Shown here one piece after another: positions 20,968-31,173 of a stretch of 64,000 nucleotides of DNA (position 1 is its first letter; the number at the start of each line of letters is the position of its first letter). The notes under the pieces were generated by a model. The model saw only the letters and a list, made by a program, of their open reading frames with translations. It was not told the origin of the DNA and ran no database searches. Where the stretch lies: positions 62,001-126,000 of the forward strand of contig NZ_VZOW01000009.1 in assembly GCF_008801835.1 (NCBI RefSeq), written 5' to 3'. The translations under genes and the position numbers were made by a program. The DNA comes from Cupriavidus pauculus (GTDB lineage Bacteria > Pseudomonadota > Gammaproteobacteria > Burkholderiales > Burkholderiaceae).

Positions 20968-21744
20968 ATGTTACGGATTATCAGCGCCAACCTCAACGGC
21001 ATCCGGTCGGCCGCCAAGAAAGGTTTTTTCGACTGGATGGGCAAGCAGGAAGCGGACATGGTCTGCGTACAGGAACTGAAGGCGCAGGAAGCCGACATGA
21101 CCGAAGCTTTCCTTGCGCCGCATGGGTATCACGGCTATTTCCATTACGCCGAGAAAAAGGGCTACAGCGGCGTGGGCCTGTACACGCGCCACAAGCCCGA
21201 GCGCGTCATCACGGGCTTCGGCAACGCGGAATTCGACGCGGAAGGCCGCTATGTCGAGGTGCAGTATCCGCACCTCGCCGTGATTTCGGTGTATGTGCCG
21301 TCCGGGTCCAGCTCCGAGGAGCGCCAGCAAGCGAAATTCCGTTTCATGGAATCGTTCCTGCCCCATCTGCTGCAGTTGAAGGCCAGCGGCCGGGAAATCG
21401 TCCTGTGCGGGGATGTGAACATTGCGCACAAGGAAATCGACATCAAGAATTGGAAGGGCAACCTGAAGAATTCCGGCTTCCTGCCCGAAGAGCGCGCATG
21501 GATTGGCGAGCTATTCGACAACCATGGCTATGTGGATGTGTTTCGCCAGCTCGATCCCCGGCCCGAGCAATATACCTGGTGGAGCAACCGCGGCCAGGCA
21601 TATGCCAAGAACGTGGGGTGGCGCATCGATTACCACCTGACCACCGCGAAGATCGCCGCAACCGCCAAGGTCTGCTCGATCTACAAGGACGAAAAGTTCA
21701 GCGATCACGCGCCACTGTCGATCGACTACGACTTTCCCCTGTAA
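20968..21744 (+). CDS. xth: Exodeoxyribonuclease III family protein
   Basis: An AP endonuclease and 3' exonuclease of base-excision repair, 258 residues. Catalytic blocks of the exonuclease-endonuclease-phosphatase fold are all present: RIISANLNGIRSA, VQELKAQ, GDVNIAHKEIDI, WRIDYHL and the C-terminal SDHAPLSID with the catalytic His. The ATG at 20968 sits directly before MLRIIS; the longer open frame upstream is only antisense to pyrE. Confidence 0.95.
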   Translation: MLRIISANLNGIRSAAKKGFFDWMGKQEADMVCVQELKAQEADMTEAFLAPHGYHGYFHYAEKKGYSGVGLYTRHKPERVITGFGNAEFDAEGRYVEVQYPHLAVISVYVPSGSSSEERQQAKFRFMESFLPHLLQLKASGREIVLCGDVNIAHKEIDIKNWKGNLKNSGFLPEERAWIGELFDNHGYVDVFRQLDPRPEQYTWWSNRGQAYAKNVGWRIDYHLTTAKIAATAKVCSIYKDEKFSDHAPLSIDYDFPL

Positions 21745-21925
21745 GCCCGCGCTTGTAACGCGGCGAAACTACCCTGACTGGTGATTTTTGGCCGGTTGGA
21801 ACCGTGCCGGACGGCAATGGGCGGTTTTGGCGTAAACCCTGCGTCCGGCCCTCAACCTCGCTACAATGCAGGTTCGCCATCCGTTCGGACAGGCGATTTT
21901 TCGCATTTTTCAGAGTGAGTCCGCC

Positions 21926-22873
21926 ATGGTTTTCAAAGTGTTCGTCGATGGTCAGGAAGGCACCACCGGTCTCCGGCTGCTTGACTATCTCTCGGGCCGC
22001 TCCGATGTGGAGCTGCTGCGCATTGCCGATGACAAGCGCAAAGACCCGCAGGAGCGAGCACGCTTTCTGAACGCCTCGGATGTGTCGTTCCTGTGCCTGC
22101 CGGACGTGGCCTCGCGCGAGGCCGTGTCGCTGGTGACCAATCCCGATACCTGCGTGATTGACGCCAGCACGGCGTTCCGCACCTCGGACGCCTGGGCCTA
22201 CGGCCTGCCGGAACTGACGCGCGGCCAGCGCGACAAGGTGCGCGCCAGCAACCGCATCGCGGTGCCGGGTTGCCACGCCAGCGCCTTCGTGCTGGCGGTG
22301 CGCCCGCTGGTGGAAGCGGGCCTGATGCCGGCCGACTACCCGGTCACGGCGTTTTCGCTGACTGGCTACAGCGGCGGCGGCAAGTCGATGATTGCCGAGT
22401 TCGAAGCGGGCGGAAATCCGAAGCTGATGAGCCCGCGGCCCTACGCCTTGGGCCTCGCGCACAAGCACTTGCCGGAAATGCGCGTGCAGGCCGGGCTGAC
22501 GCAGGCGCCGATCTTCAACCCGATCGTCGGCAACTTCCTCAAGGGCCTGGCCGTGACGGTGCCGGTGTATCCGTCGCTGCTGTCGCGCAAGGCCGACGCC
22601 GAGGCCATTCTCGACATCTATCGCAAGCACTACGAAGGCGAACAGTTCGTGCGCGTGCATCCGTTCAACAGCGATGCCAACCTCGACAATGGTTTCTTCG
22701 ATGTGCAGGCCAGCAACGACACCAATCGCGTCGATCTGTTCGTGTTCGGCAATGAAGAACGCCTGAATCTGGTGGCTCGGCTGGACAACCTGGGCAAGGG
22801 CGCAGCCGGCGCAGCGGTTCAGTGCATGAACGTGCGCATTGGCGCCGACGAGGCGGCCGGCCTGAAGGCTTGA
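21926..22873 (+). CDS. argC: N-acetyl-gamma-glutamyl-phosphate reductase, short type
   Basis: ArgC reduces N-acetylglutamyl phosphate to the semialdehyde in arginine synthesis. At 315 residues this is the shorter (type 2) form. It begins [16 protein letters not shown] (NADP site), has the catalytic Cys in VPGCHASAF and the [10 protein letters not shown] block. Type 2 enzymes often coexist with a longer ArgC elsewhere in Burkholderiales genomes, so it may not be the only copy. argB lies about 7 kb away at 30037 on the other strand. Confidence 0.92.
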   Translation: MVFKVFVDGQEGTTGLRLLDYLSGRSDVELLRIADDKRKDPQERARFLNASDVSFLCLPDVASREAVSLVTNPDTCVIDASTAFRTSDAWAYGLPELTRGQRDKVRASNRIAVPGCHASAFVLAVRPLVEAGLMPADYPVTAFSLTGYSGGGKSMIAEFEAGGNPKLMSPRPYALGLAHKHLPEMRVQAGLTQAPIFNPIVGNFLKGLAVTVPVYPSLLSRKADAEAILDIYRKHYEGEQFVRVHPFNSDANLDNGFFDVQASNDTNRVDLFVFGNEERLNLVARLDNLGKGAAGAAVQCMNVRIGADEAAGLKA

Positions 22874-22893
22874 TCCGCCGCGCCGCGGTCAAC

Positions 22894-22929
22894 GAAAAAA
22901 AGCCGGCTCACTGCGAGCCGGCTTTTTTG
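22894..22929. terminator. Bidirectional terminator between argC and M48 protease
   Basis: AAAAAAAGCCGGCTC, ACTGC, GAGCCGGCTTTTTT: a perfect stem flanked by A- and T-runs, so it can end transcription from both converging genes. The hairpin overlaps the last codons and stop of the protease gene (stop at 22908-22910). Confidence 0.9.
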
Positions 22930-23876
22930 TCGTCCGGGGTTTCCAGCTTCAGCGGCTTGCGCTGGTCGTCGTCGCCGTTGTCGACCGGCGCACCACCAAG
23001 ATTGGCCATGTTGGTCTGGTAGGGCGAGAGCTTTTCCATCGGCATTTCCATCGCCCGGGCGTACAGCGGCAACACTTCCTTCATATGGGCTTCCAGCACC
23101 GCAATGCGGCTGCGTCCGGACGGATGGGTCGACGAGAATTCGTCGCCGGCCCGCAGGAACTTGCCCATTTTCTGCCACAGCGTGATGGCCGCGCGCGGGT
23201 CGTAGCCGGCGCGCGACGCGATGTCCATGCCGATCAGGTCCGCCTCGGTTTCTTCCTGGCGCGAAAAACGCAGCGACAGCATCTTCGCGTTCGATCCAAT
23301 GTCCATGTTGCCCAGATTGCCAAACCCGGTCAGTTGCGACACCACGTTGGCGCCCAGATTGGAGATCTCGGCCTGCGCGGCGCGCTGGCGCGCATGTTCT
23401 TCCAGCGCGTGGGCGATCTCGTGGCCCATCACCATCGCCACTTCGTCGTCGGTGAGTTTCAGGTCGTTCAGCAAACCCGTGTACACGGCCATCTTGCCGC
23501 CCGGCATGCAAAACGCGTTGACCTGATCGGCGCGAATCACGTTGATTTCCCACGCCCAGCGGCCGGCGCGCGGATTCCACAGCACGGTCTGCGGCAACAG
23601 CCGGACGCCGATCTCGCGCAGGCGCAGCACCTGGGGATCGGAATCGTCGAGCAGCGTATGCCGGGCGATGGCTTCCTGCTTGACCTGTTCGTATTCGCGC
23701 GCCGCCTGCTGGTCGATGACCGCCATCGGCACAATCTCGCGCACGCGGGATTCGCGCCGCGCCAGCTGCACGCCATCGGTGGGCGCGGCCACCTGCGACA
23801 GCTCCTGCGCACTGGCGGCTGCCGCGGCGGCACATATCGCAACCGCCAGGGCGGCGCGCAAGCAGAACTGACGCAT
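22908..23876 (-). CDS. Exported M48-family zinc metalloprotease
   Basis: A 322-residue periplasmic protease of the LoiP/BepA type, probably in outer-membrane quality control. A signal peptide (ALAVAICAAAAAASA, cleaved before QE) precedes the zinc motif HEIAH near residue 150 and the third ligand Glu in EETEADLIGMDIAS. HPSGRSRIAVLEAHM is typical of the subfamily. The hydrophilic C-terminal tail has no TPR domain, so it is LoiP-like rather than BepA-like. The last codons form part of the shared terminator. Confidence 0.92.
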   Translation of the reverse strand: MRQFCLRAALAVAICAAAAAASAQELSQVAAPTDGVQLARRESRVREIVPMAVIDQQAAREYEQVKQEAIARHTLLDDSDPQVLRLREIGVRLLPQTVLWNPRAGRWAWEINVIRADQVNAFCMPGGKMAVYTGLLNDLKLTDDEVAMVMGHEIAHALEEHARQRAAQAEISNLGANVVSQLTGFGNLGNMDIGSNAKMLSLRFSRQEETEADLIGMDIASRAGYDPRAAITLWQKMGKFLRAGDEFSSTHPSGRSRIAVLEAHMKEVLPLYARAMEMPMEKLSPYQTNMANLGGAPVDNGDDDQRKPLKLETPDDKKAGSQ

Positions 23877-23992
23877 GGTCTCGGGTGCGATGGAATTTAC
23901 GGCAGGGGTCGATGCGAAAGAACTCGCGGCGGTTCACAAGGCGGCGCGAACGGTGATGCAATAATACACGCCAGCCCAGGCGCCACCCCATC

Positions 23993-25273
23993 ATGAATTT
24001 CCACACTTATCTCGACATTTTTCGCAATCGCCGCATCGGCGCGATGCTGACGCTTGGCTTTGCGTCCGGATTGCCGCTGGCCCTGACGTCCGGCACCTTG
24101 CAGGCCTGGATGACGGTGGAAGGCCTGGACATCAAGACCATCGGATTTTTCTCGCTGGTCGGGCAAGCCTACATCTTCAAATTCCTGTGGGCCCCGCTGA
24201 TGGACCGCTACACGCCGCCGCTACTGGGCCGGCGGCGGGGCTGGCTGATGCTGACGCAGCTTGGCCTGGTGGCCGGCATTGCGGCGATGGCGTTCTGCCC
24301 GCCCCATCAGGCGCTCTGGGCGCTGGGCGCTCTGGCCGCGCTCGTCGCGTTCCTTTCGGCCTCGCAGGACATCGTGTTCGACGCCTACAGCACCGACGTG
24401 CTGCGGCCCGCAGAGCGCGGCGCCGGCGCGGCGGTCAAGGTGCTGGGCTATCGGCTGGCGATGCTGGTGTCGGGCGGGCTCGCCCTGTATCTGGCGGATC
24501 GCGTACTGGGCTGGTCCAGCATGTACCTGCTGATGGCCGCGCTGATGAGCGTTGGATTGCTGACGCTGTTCTGGGCGCCGGAGCCGGAGGCCGCCGCGCG
24601 CGCGCCGCGTTCGCTCGAGGAAGCGGTGCTGGGGCCGCTGCGCGATTTCTTCGGCCGGCAGGGCGCATGGTGGCTGCTGCTGCTGATCGTGCTGTACAAG
24701 CTTGGCGACGCCTTCGCCGGCAGTCTGTCGACGGCATTCCTGATCCGCGGGCTGGGGTTCGATCCGGGCCAGGTGGGCATCGTCAACAAGACGCTGGGCC
24801 TGGCCGCGACGATTATCGGCGCGCTGTTCGGCGGATCGCTGATGGTGCGCCTGGGCCTGTACCGGTCGCTGATGCTGTTCGGCATCCTGCAGGCCGTGTC
24901 CAACCTCGGCTACTGGATCCTGGCGGTGACGCCGCCGCACCTGTGGTCGATGGGCGCGACCATCGCCGTGGAAAACCTCTGCGGCGGCATGGGCACGGCG
25001 GCCTTTGTGGCACTGTTGATGACGCTGTGCAACCGCTCTTTCTCCGCCACGCAATACGCGCTGCTGTCCGCGCTGGCGTCGATCGGCCGCGTGTACGTGG
25101 GGCCGACGTCGGGCTATATGGTGGAAGCATGGGGCTGGCCGCCGTTCTACCTCGGCACCGTGGTGGCGGCGGTGCCCGGCGTGGCGCTGCTGTGGGCGAT
25201 GCGCAGCACCGTGGATCGCTACGAGGCGCAGGCGCGCGAACCGGCCGAGACACCGGCGGCGCGCCCCGCCTGA
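23993..25273 (+). CDS. ampG: AmpG-type muropeptide transporter (MFS)
   Basis: A 426-residue permease with about 12 hydrophobic segments that imports anhydro-muropeptides for cell-wall recycling. The start (LTLGFASGLPLALTSGTLQAW) and LWAPLMDRYTPPLLGRRRGW are characteristic of AmpG, as is FASASQDIVFDAYSTDVL-like SASQDIVFDAYSTD. It is divergent from the M48 protease across 116 bases and convergent with a thioesterase gene 2 bases beyond its stop. No ampD or beta-lactamase gene is nearby. Confidence 0.9.
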   Translation: MNFHTYLDIFRNRRIGAMLTLGFASGLPLALTSGTLQAWMTVEGLDIKTIGFFSLVGQAYIFKFLWAPLMDRYTPPLLGRRRGWLMLTQLGLVAGIAAMAFCPPHQALWALGALAALVAFLSASQDIVFDAYSTDVLRPAERGAGAAVKVLGYRLAMLVSGGLALYLADRVLGWSSMYLLMAALMSVGLLTLFWAPEPEAAARAPRSLEEAVLGPLRDFFGRQGAWWLLLLIVLYKLGDAFAGSLSTAFLIRGLGFDPGQVGIVNKTLGLAATIIGALFGGSLMVRLGLYRSLMLFGILQAVSNLGYWILAVTPPHLWSMGATIAVENLCGGMGTAAFVALLMTLCNRSFSATQYALLSALASIGRVYVGPTSGYMVEAWGWPPFYLGTVVAAVPGVALLWAMRSTVDRYEAQAREPAETPAARPA

Positions 25274-25275
25274 GA

Positions 25276-26094
25276 TCATTCCTTGTAGTAGACGATCTGG
25301 TGCGAGGTTGCCAGCAGGTCGCCGGACGGACTCCAGATCTCCGCGGTCTGGTCGAAAAAGCCCTGCCGGAACACCCGCGCCTGCGCGCATCCGAGCACGT
25401 GACGATCGCCCACCGCCGCGAGCGTGGCCGCATCGGCATGGAAATAGGTGGTCAGTGACACGGTGCCCGCCGGCACGAAGCCGGCGCGCTTGAGAAAGAT
25501 GCGCGGATAAAACGCGTCGCACCAGGCGGCGACCGATACGTAATCGGGCGTGCGCGGCGGTTCGTCGCGGATCCAGAACCGGGTCAGGCTATCGGGGTTT
25601 TCGGTGCCGGCCGCGACATTGGGCTTGGCCCCGCGCACCGCGCGCATATCGTAGCTGCCAATCCACTTCACCGGCGCAAACGCGCTCATGCGCGGCAGCG
25701 TGTCGGCGGCGGGCACGGCCGGCATCCTGGCCTCGCCGCTGTTCCAGGTTTCGCGGCGCACCGCGAATACCGCACTGCCCGTGGTGGTGATCTCCCCGTT
25801 CTGCAACAGCTCCAGATGCCAATGCTGGGTCGACCGGTTGGTGCGCGACGGCCGCGCGACGATTTCGAACGCGCCCTCGGCAATCGGCCCGGCGAAGTTG
25901 ACCGTCAGCGCGCTCGGGTCGCCCAGCCGCTCCGGATGGTTCAGCGCCGCCTGCAGCATGACGGCTGCGGTGGCTCCGCCAAACGGGCCGATCATGTTCC
26001 AGTAGGCGTGGCTGGTATGGCCCAGGAACCGGTGGTCGCCGGCGGGCTCCAGGCTTACGGCCTGGTCGAGTGGATGCAGGGGCGCTTGCGTCAT
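25276..26094 (-). CDS. Acyl-CoA thioesterase family protein (double hotdog)
   Basis: A 272-residue protein of the TesB-like or 4HBT_3 class, which hydrolyses acyl-CoA thioesters. The N-terminal hotdog has YWNMIGPFGGATAAVMLQAA and LTVNFAGPIAEGAFEI; the second has SLTTYFHADAATLAAVGD and ends ATSHQIVYYKE. Substrate unknown. Directly upstream, at 26105-26129, is an interrupted palindrome that could be a TetR-type operator. Its stop lies 2 bases from the ampG stop, on the opposite strand. Confidence 0.85.
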   Translation of the reverse strand: MTQAPLHPLDQAVSLEPAGDHRFLGHTSHAYWNMIGPFGGATAAVMLQAALNHPERLGDPSALTVNFAGPIAEGAFEIVARPSRTNRSTQHWHLELLQNGEITTTGSAVFAVRRETWNSGEARMPAVPAADTLPRMSAFAPVKWIGSYDMRAVRGAKPNVAAGTENPDSLTRFWIRDEPPRTPDYVSVAAWCDAFYPRIFLKRAGFVPAGTVSLTTYFHADAATLAAVGDRHVLGCAQARVFRQGFFDQTAEIWSPSGDLLATSHQIVYYKE

Positions 26095-26104
26095 GACGAA
26101 AAAA

Positions 26105-26129
26105 GTACGGTCGTTCGGTAATGCCGTAC
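26105..26129. promoter_or_regulatory. Interrupted palindrome, possible operator of the thioesterase gene
   Basis: GTACGG (26105-26110) and CCGTAC (26124-26129) form a perfect 6-bp dyad with a 13-base centre, beginning 10 bases upstream of the thioesterase ATG. The centre contains TCGTTCGGTA, reminiscent of the ACCGAACG-type half sites of TetR regulators of acyl-CoA metabolism. The operator role is inferred. Confidence 0.4.
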
Positions 26130-26235
26130 GGTATGCCCGCCAGAGGCTTGCGTCAAGCTAGGGACTTTTGCCGCCGCCGCAGTCGTGCGCCGTATCGGCC
26201 GGAAAGCCGTTGCTGGCACATGCCCGCGGCGCAAC

Positions 26236-26850
26236 TCAGGACACCGCGGTGACGCGATACACGGCCAGGCTGCCGCGCCAGTTGACGCCCCAGTTCACCG
26301 TCACGCCTTCATGCATCACCACGCGATCGAGCACGCGCAGCCCTACCTTCGGCGCCAGCTCCTCGAAATCGCCGATAGTCAGCACGCGCACGTTCGGCGT
26401 GTTGTACCACTGGTACGGCAACGATTCCGACACCGGCATGCGGCCGCGGAACACCGACAGCCGATGCGGCCAGTAGCCGAAGTTCGGGAACGAAACGATG
26501 CATTCGCGCCCGACGCGCAAGGTATCGCGCAACACCTGCGCGGTGTTGTGAATCGTCTGCAGCGTTTGCGACAGGATCACGGTGTCGAAGCTCTTGTCCT
26601 CGAACAGCGCGAGACCGCCTTCCAGATCCTGCTGGATGACGTGCACGCCCTTCTGCGCGCAGGCCAGTACGCCTTCGTCACGGATCTCGATGCCGTAGGC
26701 ATGCACGTCGAGTTCGTCCTGCAACACGCGCAGCAGACTGCCGTCGCCACAGCCAGCGTCCAGCACGGTGGAATTCGGTTCGATCCAGCGCGCGATGGCG
26801 CGGAAATCTGGCCGCAGCGCGAGAATATTCGGATTGGCAGCGGCGTTCAT
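26236..26850 (-). CDS. metW: MetW, methionine biosynthesis partner of MetX
   Basis: A 204-residue class I methyltransferase-fold protein. It has the SAM motif [16 protein letters not shown] near residue 30 and [19 protein letters not shown], characteristic of MetW. Family knowledge: MetW accompanies MetX in many proteobacteria and is needed for, or stimulates, homoserine acylation. Its ATG overlaps the metX stop (ATGA), so it is translationally coupled and falls under the same SAM riboswitch. Confidence 0.95.
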   Translation of the reverse strand: MNAAANPNILALRPDFRAIARWIEPNSTVLDAGCGDGSLLRVLQDELDVHAYGIEIRDEGVLACAQKGVHVIQQDLEGGLALFEDKSFDTVILSQTLQTIHNTAQVLRDTLRVGRECIVSFPNFGYWPHRLSVFRGRMPVSESLPYQWYNTPNVRVLTIGDFEELAPKVGLRVLDRVVMHEGVTVNWGVNWRGSLAVYRVTAVS

Positions 26851-28019
26851 ACTCCGATCTCCTCGGCAATGCGATCGTAATAGGCGCGCATCAGGTTGTG
26901 ATAGCGCGCGTCCTCCAGCAGGAAGGCGTCGTGGCCGTGCGGCGCGTCGATTTCCGCGTACGACACCGGACGCTTGTTATCGAGCAGGGCCTTGACGATC
27001 TCGCGGCTGCGGTTGGGCGCGAAACGCCAGTCGGTGGTGAAGCTGACCACCAGAAAGCTCGACTGCGTCTGCGCCATCGCGCGCGTCAGATCGCCGTTGA
27101 AGGACAGCGCCGGATCGAAGTAATCGAGCGCGCGCGTGATCAGCAGGTAGGTGTTGGCGTCGAAATACTCGGCAAACTTGTCGCCCTGATAACGCAGGTA
27201 GCTTTCCACCTGGAATTCGACATCGAAAGAAAAGCGGATGTCGTCGGACTTCAGCGCGCGGCCGAATTTCTCGGCCATGTCCTCGTCCGACAGATAGGTG
27301 ATATGGCCGATCATGCGCGCCACGCGCAATCCACGCTTGGGCTTGACGTTGTGCGCGTAGTAATTGCCGCCATGGAAATCGGGATCCGACAGGATCGCAC
27401 TGCGCGCCACCTCGTTGAAGGCGATGTTCTGCGCCGACAGCTTCGGCGTGGACGCCACCACGATGCAATGGCGCAGGCGATCCGGATACATCAGGCTCCA
27501 CGCCAGCGCCTGCATGCCGCCCAGGCTGCCGCCCATGACCGCGGCAAATTGCTGGATGCCGAACATGTCGGCCACGCGCGCCTGCGCGTTGACCCAGTCC
27601 TCGACCGTGACGACTGGAAAGAGCGCGCCGTACGGCGCGCCCGTGGCCGGATTGATACTCATCGGCCCGGTCGACCCGAAGCACGAGCCCAGGTTGTTCA
27701 CGCCGATCACGAAGAAGCGATTGGTGTCGAGCGGCTTGCCCGGACCCACCATGTTGTCCCACCAGCCGATATCGCGCGGATTGTCGGCGGCGATGCCGGC
27801 CACGTGGTGCGAGGCGTTCAATGCGTGGCACACCAGCACGGCGTTGGTGCGCGCCGCGTTGAGGGTGCCGTAGGTTTCGACCATCAGGTCATAGCCGGCC
27901 AGCTGGGTGCCGTTGCGAAGTTGCAGCGGCTCGGCAAAATGGATGCGCTGGGGCGTGACGACGCCGACGGAGTCGGTCGGCACATCGAGTACGCCAGCGG
28001 GAGGTGCGACATCGGTCAT
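26847..28019 (-). CDS. metX: Homoserine O-acyltransferase MetX
   Basis: MetX activates homoserine by acylation at the first committed step of methionine synthesis. It is a 390-residue alpha/beta hydrolase with the nucleophile S165 in [12 protein letters not shown] and the C-terminal catalytic His in [11 protein letters not shown]. Proteobacterial MetX proteins paired with MetW are often succinyl- rather than acetyltransferases; the specificity cannot be decided by eye. The ATG at 28019 is used because everything upstream belongs to the riboswitch and terminator leader. Confidence 0.96.
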   Translation of the reverse strand: MTDVAPPAGVLDVPTDSVGVVTPQRIHFAEPLQLRNGTQLAGYDLMVETYGTLNAARTNAVLVCHALNASHHVAGIAADNPRDIGWWDNMVGPGKPLDTNRFFVIGVNNLGSCFGSTGPMSINPATGAPYGALFPVVTVEDWVNAQARVADMFGIQQFAAVMGGSLGGMQALAWSLMYPDRLRHCIVVASTPKLSAQNIAFNEVARSAILSDPDFHGGNYYAHNVKPKRGLRVARMIGHITYLSDEDMAEKFGRALKSDDIRFSFDVEFQVESYLRYQGDKFAEYFDANTYLLITRALDYFDPALSFNGDLTRAMAQTQSSFLVVSFTTDWRFAPNRSREIVKALLDNKRPVSYAEIDAPHGHDAFLLEDARYHNLMRAYYDRIAEEIGV

Positions 28020-28050
28020 GGAACAGGCCCGCATCGGATGCGCAGGCAAT

Positions 28051-28096
28051 AAAAAAACCCGACCGGCAATGCGTGGGTTCGCAGCCAAGTCGGGCT
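28051..28096 (-). terminator. Leader terminator of metX (riboswitch expression platform)
   Basis: On the minus strand CCCGACTTGGC pairs with GCCGGTCGGG and is followed by TTTTTTT, an intrinsic terminator lying between the SAM-II aptamer and the metX ATG (32 bases before it). SAM binding would therefore favour premature termination. Confidence 0.85.
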
Positions 28097-28159
28097 TTTC
28101 GCGGTGTTCCGCGTGCCGGCGCCAAAGCGTGGATGATCTATCCGCGAGGCACCGACCCA

Positions 28160-28245
28160 ACCTCTTTAGCCGCATTTATATTGGCACCGGGAAGTCTTTT
28201 CCCGGGTGCCGCGCGCCCGCAAGCCAGTCATCAAATCGGCGCGAC
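28160..28245 (-). promoter_or_regulatory. SAM-II riboswitch upstream of metX-metW
   Basis: Minus-strand order: P1 CGCGCC (28238-28243), loop GATTTGATGACTGGCTTGCG, P1 return GGCGCG (28212-28217), an inserted hairpin (GGCACC..GGTGCC, 28183-28210), then AAATGCGGCTAAAG (28164-28177). The GATTTG, GGCTTGC and GCTAAA boxes and the position before metX are diagnostic of the SAM-II (metA) class. The stable hairpin insertion in the long loop is a variation on the minimal aptamer. A TATAAT -10 box abuts it upstream and a terminator follows. Confidence 0.88.
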
Positions 28246-28251
28246 CCGCAG

Positions 28252-28257
28252 ATTATA
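28252..28257 (-). promoter_or_regulatory. metX promoter -10 box
   Basis: A perfect TATAAT on the minus strand. Transcription would start about 28245, at the 5' edge of the SAM-II aptamer, as in the metK leader. No strong -35 is visible 17 bases upstream. Confidence 0.6.
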
Positions 28258-28315
28258 GTGCAATTCGCGCCGCGTGCCCGCGTCGATCTCCGGCCAGCGG
28301 TGGTGCCAGCGCCGA

Positions 28316-28972
28316 TCAGCCCAGCAGCACGCGCAGCTGCGCATCGATGTTGTCGCTCGGCATCTTGCGCAGACCGCTCTTGGCAAATCGATGCCAGTGG
28401 CCCTGCACCGCGGCCATGATCAGCGACACGCGCATGGCGATGTCGGCATCGGCCGGAAACGCGGCCTGCGTGACCGCCACCTTCAGGCACTGGCGCAGCG
28501 ACGCCTCGATGCGGTCGATCATCTGGTTGATGCGTTCCTGCAGGCGCTCGTGCTCGCCCACCAGCGCCTCGCCGGTCAGCACGCGCGTCATGCCCGGATT
28601 CTTCTCGGCAAACGACAGCAGCATGCGCACGATGGCGTGCACCTGGCGCAGGCCATGGTCTTCCTGCGTGGTGATCTGGTTGATCAGGCCGAAGACGGTC
28701 TGCTCGATAAAGCCGATCAGTCCTTCGAACATCTGCGCCTTGCTGGCGAAGTGCCGATACAGCGCGGCTTCCGAAACCGACAGCTTGGCGGCCAGGGCGG
28801 CCGTGGTGATCTTTTCCCCGCGCGGGTGTTCGAGCATGCCGGCCAGGGTCTGCAGGATCTGGATGCGGCGCTCGCCCGGGCGCGGACGCTTGCGCGCTGG
28901 GGCTTCCGGATCGATGACCGACTGGACGGCCGGTGTGGGCGCCTCTGCGTGGCGTGCGATGGTTTGCGTCAT
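28316..28972 (-). CDS. slmA: Nucleoid occlusion factor SlmA (TetR family)
   Basis: A 218-residue TetR-type DNA-binding protein. SlmA blocks FtsZ assembly over unsegregated chromosome while bound to dispersed sites. The helix-turn-helix is in ITTAALAAKLSVSEAALYRHFASKAQMFEGLI, at about residues 53-85; only its C-terminal part is strictly conserved among TetR proteins. PGERRIQILQTLA and FAEKNPGMTRVLTGEALVGE are typical of SlmA. A 35-residue polar N-terminal extension precedes the core. The ATG overlaps the stop of the HAD gene (ATGA). Confidence 0.9.
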   Translation of the reverse strand: MTQTIARHAEAPTPAVQSVIDPEAPARKRPRPGERRIQILQTLAGMLEHPRGEKITTAALAAKLSVSEAALYRHFASKAQMFEGLIGFIEQTVFGLINQITTQEDHGLRQVHAIVRMLLSFAEKNPGMTRVLTGEALVGEHERLQERINQMIDRIEASLRQCLKVAVTQAAFPADADIAMRVSLIMAAVQGHWHRFAKSGLRKMPSDNIDAQLRVLLG

Positions 28973-29967
28973 GACCCGATTCCCCGCTTTTGTTTCAGGA
29001 GTTGATGCATCGATTGTACTTTTATGTCCACATAGCCCGGGCGATTCACCATGCGGGCGCGTGTTTTGGGTGCGTGGTCGGGCTGCATCTGTGGCGCCGT
29101 TGCCGCACTCTGCCCGCCGGACGGGTCCTGGCTCTCGGCGGCGACCAGCGTGACCGAACGCTCCTGCGCCGCATGCCCGACATGCTGCCGATCCTCGGCG
29201 GCCAGCGTCGAGCGCGTCGCCGCATCGCGCGTGGCGCCCGACTGCACAGCCACCGGATGGGGACTAGACGGCGCCAGCTTGCGCAGATAGCCGGTGATCC
29301 AGGCCGTGCGGATGCCAAGCCCCGCATAGTGCTTCAGGTGCGAGACCGTATCCTCGACCAGCACCGCGCGATGCGGCGCGACGCGGGTCTGCGCCAGCAG
29401 ACGCCGCAGCATGCGCCGGTCGGGCTTGGGCCGCAGATGGCCGTGCACCCACATGTCCTCGATCGCCACCACGCGCTCGAAGCAGCGCTCGATGCCGGCC
29501 ACGCGCATCACGGCAAGCGCATAGTCGCGCGGCGCGTTGGTGACCAGGATCTTGCGGCCGGGCAATTGCCGCAGCGCCGCCACCAGGCCGCGGCGCACGC
29601 GCACCATGTCGGCCAGTTCGGGGAAGTCGTGCGCGGCGCGCAGGAAATCCGCCGGATCCACCTGATGATGGCGGATCATGCCCAGCAGGGTCGCGCCGTA
29701 GCGCTGCCAGTACTGAACCCGCACCCGGCTGGCCGTGGCCTCGTCGCTGCCCAGCACGCGCGCGACGTAGGCCGTCATCAGGCGGTTGATGGCCGGAAAG
29801 ATCGCATGCGACGCGTCGTGCAGCGTGTTGTCCAGATCGAACAGCCACACGATTTCGCCGGACGTGTTGCCCACCGCGTCGCGCAGCAGATGCCGGCGTG
29901 GACGACGAACGGGCGATGGGCGAGCGCGGACCGCGCCGCGACGCTGGGTGGGCTGTCGAATAAACAC
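28969..29967 (-). CDS. HAD-family hydrolase, pyrimidine 5'-nucleotidase type
   Basis: A HAD phosphatase of the SDT1-like 5'-nucleotidase group. Motif I is WLFDLDNTLHD with D44 and D46; motif II is LVTNAPRDYAL; motif III/IV is KPDRRMLRRLL with VLVEDTVSHLK. The GTG at 29967 gives 332 residues with an arginine-rich 38-residue N-terminus and a poorly conserved C-terminal tail of about 75 residues; a GTG 31 codons later is an alternative start nearer the conserved core. It is translationally coupled to slmA. Substrate is inferred from the family only. Confidence 0.85.
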   Translation of the reverse strand: MFIRQPTQRRGAVRARPSPVRRPRRHLLRDAVGNTSGEIVWLFDLDNTLHDASHAIFPAINRLMTAYVARVLGSDEATASRVRVQYWQRYGATLLGMIRHHQVDPADFLRAAHDFPELADMVRVRRGLVAALRQLPGRKILVTNAPRDYALAVMRVAGIERCFERVVAIEDMWVHGHLRPKPDRRMLRRLLAQTRVAPHRAVLVEDTVSHLKHYAGLGIRTAWITGYLRKLAPSSPHPVAVQSGATRDAATRSTLAAEDRQHVGHAAQERSVTLVAAESQDPSGGQSAATAPQMQPDHAPKTRARMVNRPGYVDIKVQSMHQLLKQKRGIGS

Positions 29968-29997
29968 GCCTGGATTGTGGATGAAGGGATGGGATGA

Positions 29998-30026
29998 GGG
30001 AAATCCGCGCGATGCACGGATTTCCC
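29998..30026 (-). terminator. Hairpin after argB
   Basis: GGGAAATCCG and CGGATTTCCC form a perfect 10-bp stem with a 9-base loop, 11-39 bases beyond the argB stop. There is no T-run, so it may be a weak terminator or a 3'-end stabiliser. Confidence 0.5.
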
Positions 30027-30036
30027 GATGGCGCGC

Positions 30037-30987
<951 letters not shown>

Positions 30988-31139
30988 TCATGGCGAACCG
31001 TCCGCCGGATAAGGCGATACGGGCGAGGCCGGCGTTGCGGCAAAACCGTCTGGGAACATGGTCACTGCGGGGGATCGCACCCCGGAGTGCATCATCCGGC
31101 CACGGCAGGCGCCGATTTTACAAGAAACCGGCGGCCACA

Positions 31140-31159
31140 TTGCAATCGCGGCATTGCAA
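31140..31159. repeat. TTGCAAT inverted repeat before the CWC gene
   Basis: TTGCAAT (31140-31146), six bases, then ATTGCAA (31153-31159): a perfect 7-bp dyad centred 24 bases upstream of the CWC-protein ATG. It shares the TTGCAA element with the palindromes before zur and the second cobW but has wider spacing, so a common regulator is only a possibility. Confidence 0.45.
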
Positions 31160-31173
31160 CAAAAATCTCAGCC

